A DNA stretch of 64,000 nt from Silvanigrella aquatica (GTDB lineage: Bacteria > Bdellovibrionota_B > Oligoflexia > Silvanigrellales > Silvanigrellaceae). Of the stretch, positions 62,441 through 64,000 are shown one piece after another. The stretch is taken from assembly GCF_001907975.1 (NCBI RefSeq), contig NZ_CP017834.1, positions 3,278,383-3,342,382 of the forward strand, given 5' to 3'. Under the pieces are notes generated by a model. It searched no databases. It worked only from the letters and a program-made list of their open reading frames with translations, and had not been told where the DNA came from. The first letter of the stretch is position 1. Each line of letters begins with the position of its first letter. A program made the position numbers and the translations under genes.

Positions 62441-63298
62441 TTAATGTTGTTCTTTTGATTCAAGAGCAAGTTTAATGTAGACAGCGCTTAAAGTCATAAA
62501 AATAAACGCTTGTAAGCACGCTACGAAAGTTCCAAACCCTAAAAAGATGGCGGGAATGGGAATAAACGGAATAGAAAGATCCTTCATAAGTCCTGAAAAA
62601 ATAGCAAATACAAAGTGATCTCCGGAAATATTTCCAAAAATACGTAAAGATAATGAGACAGGACGAGACATTAAGCTAATAAATTCGATGACAAACATTA
62701 AAGGAGCCATCCATAAAACAGGACCTGCTAAATGCTTAATATAGTCAAAGCCAGATTCTTTTATACCGTAGTAATTAAAGTAGACGAAAATAGCGATGGC
62801 CGCTGCAAAAGTAAATGACATGCTTGATGTGGCAGGAGAAAATCCGGGTAAAACACCAGAAAGGTTGGAAACGATGAGAACAAAAAATGTTCCTCCTAAA
62901 ACCCCAACAAACCGCATCCAATTTTTTTCACCAATTGTGGATTCCAAAGTAGAGGACACCACAGACCAACAGAGCTCAATAAAAGCTGTAAAACCAAACT
63001 TTTTAGGAGGCAAAATTTCTTCATCACTCATTTTTTCGGGATTTATTTTTGCAAATCCTGATAAAATTGCAATTGCAGCTAATAAAGCTACCGCAAATGC
63101 GGAGGCAAAAACGGGAGACCACTGTTCTGCTTTAAGATAAGCAGCACTTTGTGATAAGTCTGGATTAAAAAATATAAAAAATTTCTCTAAAATTTCATGA
63201 TACCAATTCACAACTTGCACTCCTGAGGAATCTGCATAAGCTTCGGGAGCCGAGGCCAGCGAAAACAAAGTAAAAATATGAATAAATTTACGTTTCAT
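62441..63298 (-). CDS. atpB: F0F1 ATP synthase subunit a
   Basis: 285 residues. The N-terminus looks like a signal peptide (MKRKFIHIFTLFSLA..., AYA before DSS). About six helices follow. The conserved Arg that gates the ion channel lies in RPVSLSLRIFGNISGDH. It is followed by atpE and preceded by two short AtpI/AtpZ-type proteins. F1 genes are absent from the window. Confidence 0.93.
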   Translation of the reverse strand: MKRKFIHIFTLFSLASAPEAYADSSGVQVVNWYHEILEKFFIFFNPDLSQSAAYLKAEQWSPVFASAFAVALLAAIAILSGFAKINPEKMSDEEILPPKKFGFTAFIELCWSVVSSTLESTIGEKNWMRFVGVLGGTFFVLIVSNLSGVLPGFSPATSSMSFTFAAAIAIFVYFNYYGIKESGFDYIKHLAGPVLWMAPLMFVIEFISLMSRPVSLSLRIFGNISGDHFVFAIFSGLMKDLSIPFIPIPAIFLGFGTFVACLQAFIFMTLSAVYIKLALESKEQH

Positions 63299-63348
63299 AA
63301 TACTGTTTCAGGATCCCTTCGTAAAATATCAAAGCAAACAAATGCCAA

Positions 63349-63633
63349 TTACCTTAATGAGACTCGTCTTGCAAGTAGGTAGAGCAAAAAGCTCACAAAA
63401 TAACTTGCAACAAATACAGCCAGATTGAAAATCAGTTTTTCCGCAGGACATTCATAAACGAGATACGCGAGAATAGCAAAACCTACGTATTTCATAGATA
63501 TGGCCCAAAACTTCCCTATTTTGACAATCCCTAAACCTTGATCAAGAATGGATTTCGTTTGAAAAAAAACTCCGAACATAATTAAAACTGCTGTTGTGCC
63601 AAAAAAAATCGTTATTAAGAAATCGTTGCTCAT
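63349..63633 (-). CDS. Small membrane protein of the F0 operon (AtpI-like position)
   Basis: 94 residues with about four hydrophobic helices (FGTTAVLIMFGVFF, FAILAYLVYE, LAVFVASYFVSFLLYLL). Similar short proteins precede atpB in many bacteria (AtpI family, proposed to help c-ring assembly). The sequence itself is weakly conserved, so the assignment leans on position. It overlaps the next upstream gene by 4 bases. Confidence 0.65.
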   Translation of the reverse strand: MSNDFLITIFFGTTAVLIMFGVFFQTKSILDQGLGIVKIGKFWAISMKYVGFAILAYLVYECPAEKLIFNLAVFVASYFVSFLLYLLARRVSLR

Positions 63634-63878
63634 TTGGGATCCCCATCATCCTGATTTTCCTTTGTTAGCATTTTTAAAATTCTATACAAGGAAATAATGG
63701 ATCCTCCCAATATGGCCAAAGTAAAAAAAACTTTTAAAACAGCGGGTGAAATACTTAAATAACCAAAGAAATCAATTGTATTTCCATGAGTTTCCCAAGA
63801 CCAAATGATGATTATCAAGATAAGAGATGAAGATAATTGACCAAATAAAAGTGAAATCGCTTTTAAATCTTTATTCAT
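63630..63878 (-). CDS. AtpZ/AtpI-like two-helix membrane protein
   Basis: About 82 residues from ATG 63878 (GGTGA site; a GTG 69 bases upstream is in frame but less likely). Two helices (LFGQLSSSLILIIIIWSW and VFFTLAILGGSIISLYRIL) and a charged tail fit the AtpZ/AtpI accessory family before atpB. Its end overlaps the next gene. Confidence 0.65.
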   Translation of the reverse strand: MNKDLKAISLLFGQLSSSLILIIIIWSWETHGNTIDFFGYLSISPAVLKVFFTLAILGGSIISLYRILKMLTKENQDDGDPK

Positions 63879-63916
63879 AAAAAATTCACCAATAATTAGG
63901 CAAAACACTTGACCGC

Positions 63917-64000
63917 ATGAATCAGGCTCGTAAGAATCAAAGTGCACCGCAAAGGCTACAAGCCTCGCTGGCTCTTAAAACCCAAAACGAGGTTGATTTC
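63917..64000 (+). CDS. Possible start of a plus-strand gene running off the right edge
   Basis: From ATG 63917 the frame stays open for 28 codons to the window end (MNQARKNQSAPQRLQASLALKT follows in part). The GC content is higher than around it, which suggests coding. No clear ribosome site. Product not recognised; it would be divergent from the F0 operon. Confidence 0.4.
   Translation, partial: MNQARKNQSAPQRLQASLALKTQNEVDF

Noticed and set aside
1..64000. CRISPR arrays, rRNA operons, complete insertion sequences
   Set aside because: No regularly spaced repeats, rRNA signatures or intact transposase frames were seen on either strand.

Overview
The window is an AT-rich, gene-dense bacterial chromosome segment from a Gram-negative organism. 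LpxC implies lipid A, and other markers are an ActA/ActB-type alternative complex III, a CarD-like regulator, an RpoH-type sigma factor, and an F0 operon (atpZ/I-atpB-atpE) that stands apart from F1. My best guess is a Bdellovibrionota/Oligoflexia member of the Silvanigrella kind. That is inferred from gene content and base composition and is not proven. No rRNA, CRISPR array, prophage or intact insertion sequence was seen. The only mobile-element trace is a decayed C-terminal remnant of an Rpn/PD-(D/E)XK transposase-like gene.

Layout. 1-9825 is mostly minus strand: the start of the alternative complex III operon (actA, actB), heme O synthase ctaB with a Cys-rich membrane-anchored partner, HAD phosphatase, cupin, glyoxalase II, tex, ndk, a maltokinase-like protein and an Nfu-type Fe-S protein. 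10038-14360 holds a secreted M14 peptidase, an unannotated 43-residue secreted peptide, an EamA transporter, tgt and carD. 15023-24364 carries an HD phosphohydrolase, a DUF255/thioredoxin protein and a PEP synthase/PPDK regulator (plus), then cysS, dnaJ and lpxC (minus), then ssb (plus). 24546-27431 is a compact unit: DUF819 membrane protein, VanX-type D-Ala-D-Ala dipeptidase and a histidine kinase whose ATP-binding domain is partly missing, behind a structured leader. 28644-33546 is a ugpQ-B-A-E-C glycerophosphodiester/glycerol-3-phosphate uptake operon.

33560-42231 is looser: glycosyltransferase and methyltransferase pair, tRNA-His, two orphan small proteins, MFS transporter, GNAT, Rpn remnant, universal stress protein, thioredoxin-NHL protein. 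42292-46032 (minus) is an rpoH-like sigma gene followed with overlaps by btuF-btuC-btuD. 46062-58538 is a long plus-strand run: lipid kinase, GNAT, UvrD/PcrA helicase, rpe, polyprenyl synthase, M16 protease, 2OG-Fe(II) oxygenase, OppD-type ATPase, nitroreductase, OppF-type ATPase, HPPD and a small basic protein, then tRNA-Ser. 58723-63947 (minus) holds a PIG-V-like mannosyltransferase, a second unannotated small secreted peptide, gluQ, tRNA-Lys and the F0 operon.

Themes: several genes fit scavenging of cell-envelope or host material (M14 peptidase, VanX, GloB, glycerophosphodiester uptake, oligopeptide-transport ATPases, B12 uptake). Tgt, GluQ and the Q-decoded tRNA-His all belong to queuosine biology. 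The least explained parts are the two small secreted peptides, the DUF819-VanX-kinase unit, and several perfect palindromes near gene starts.
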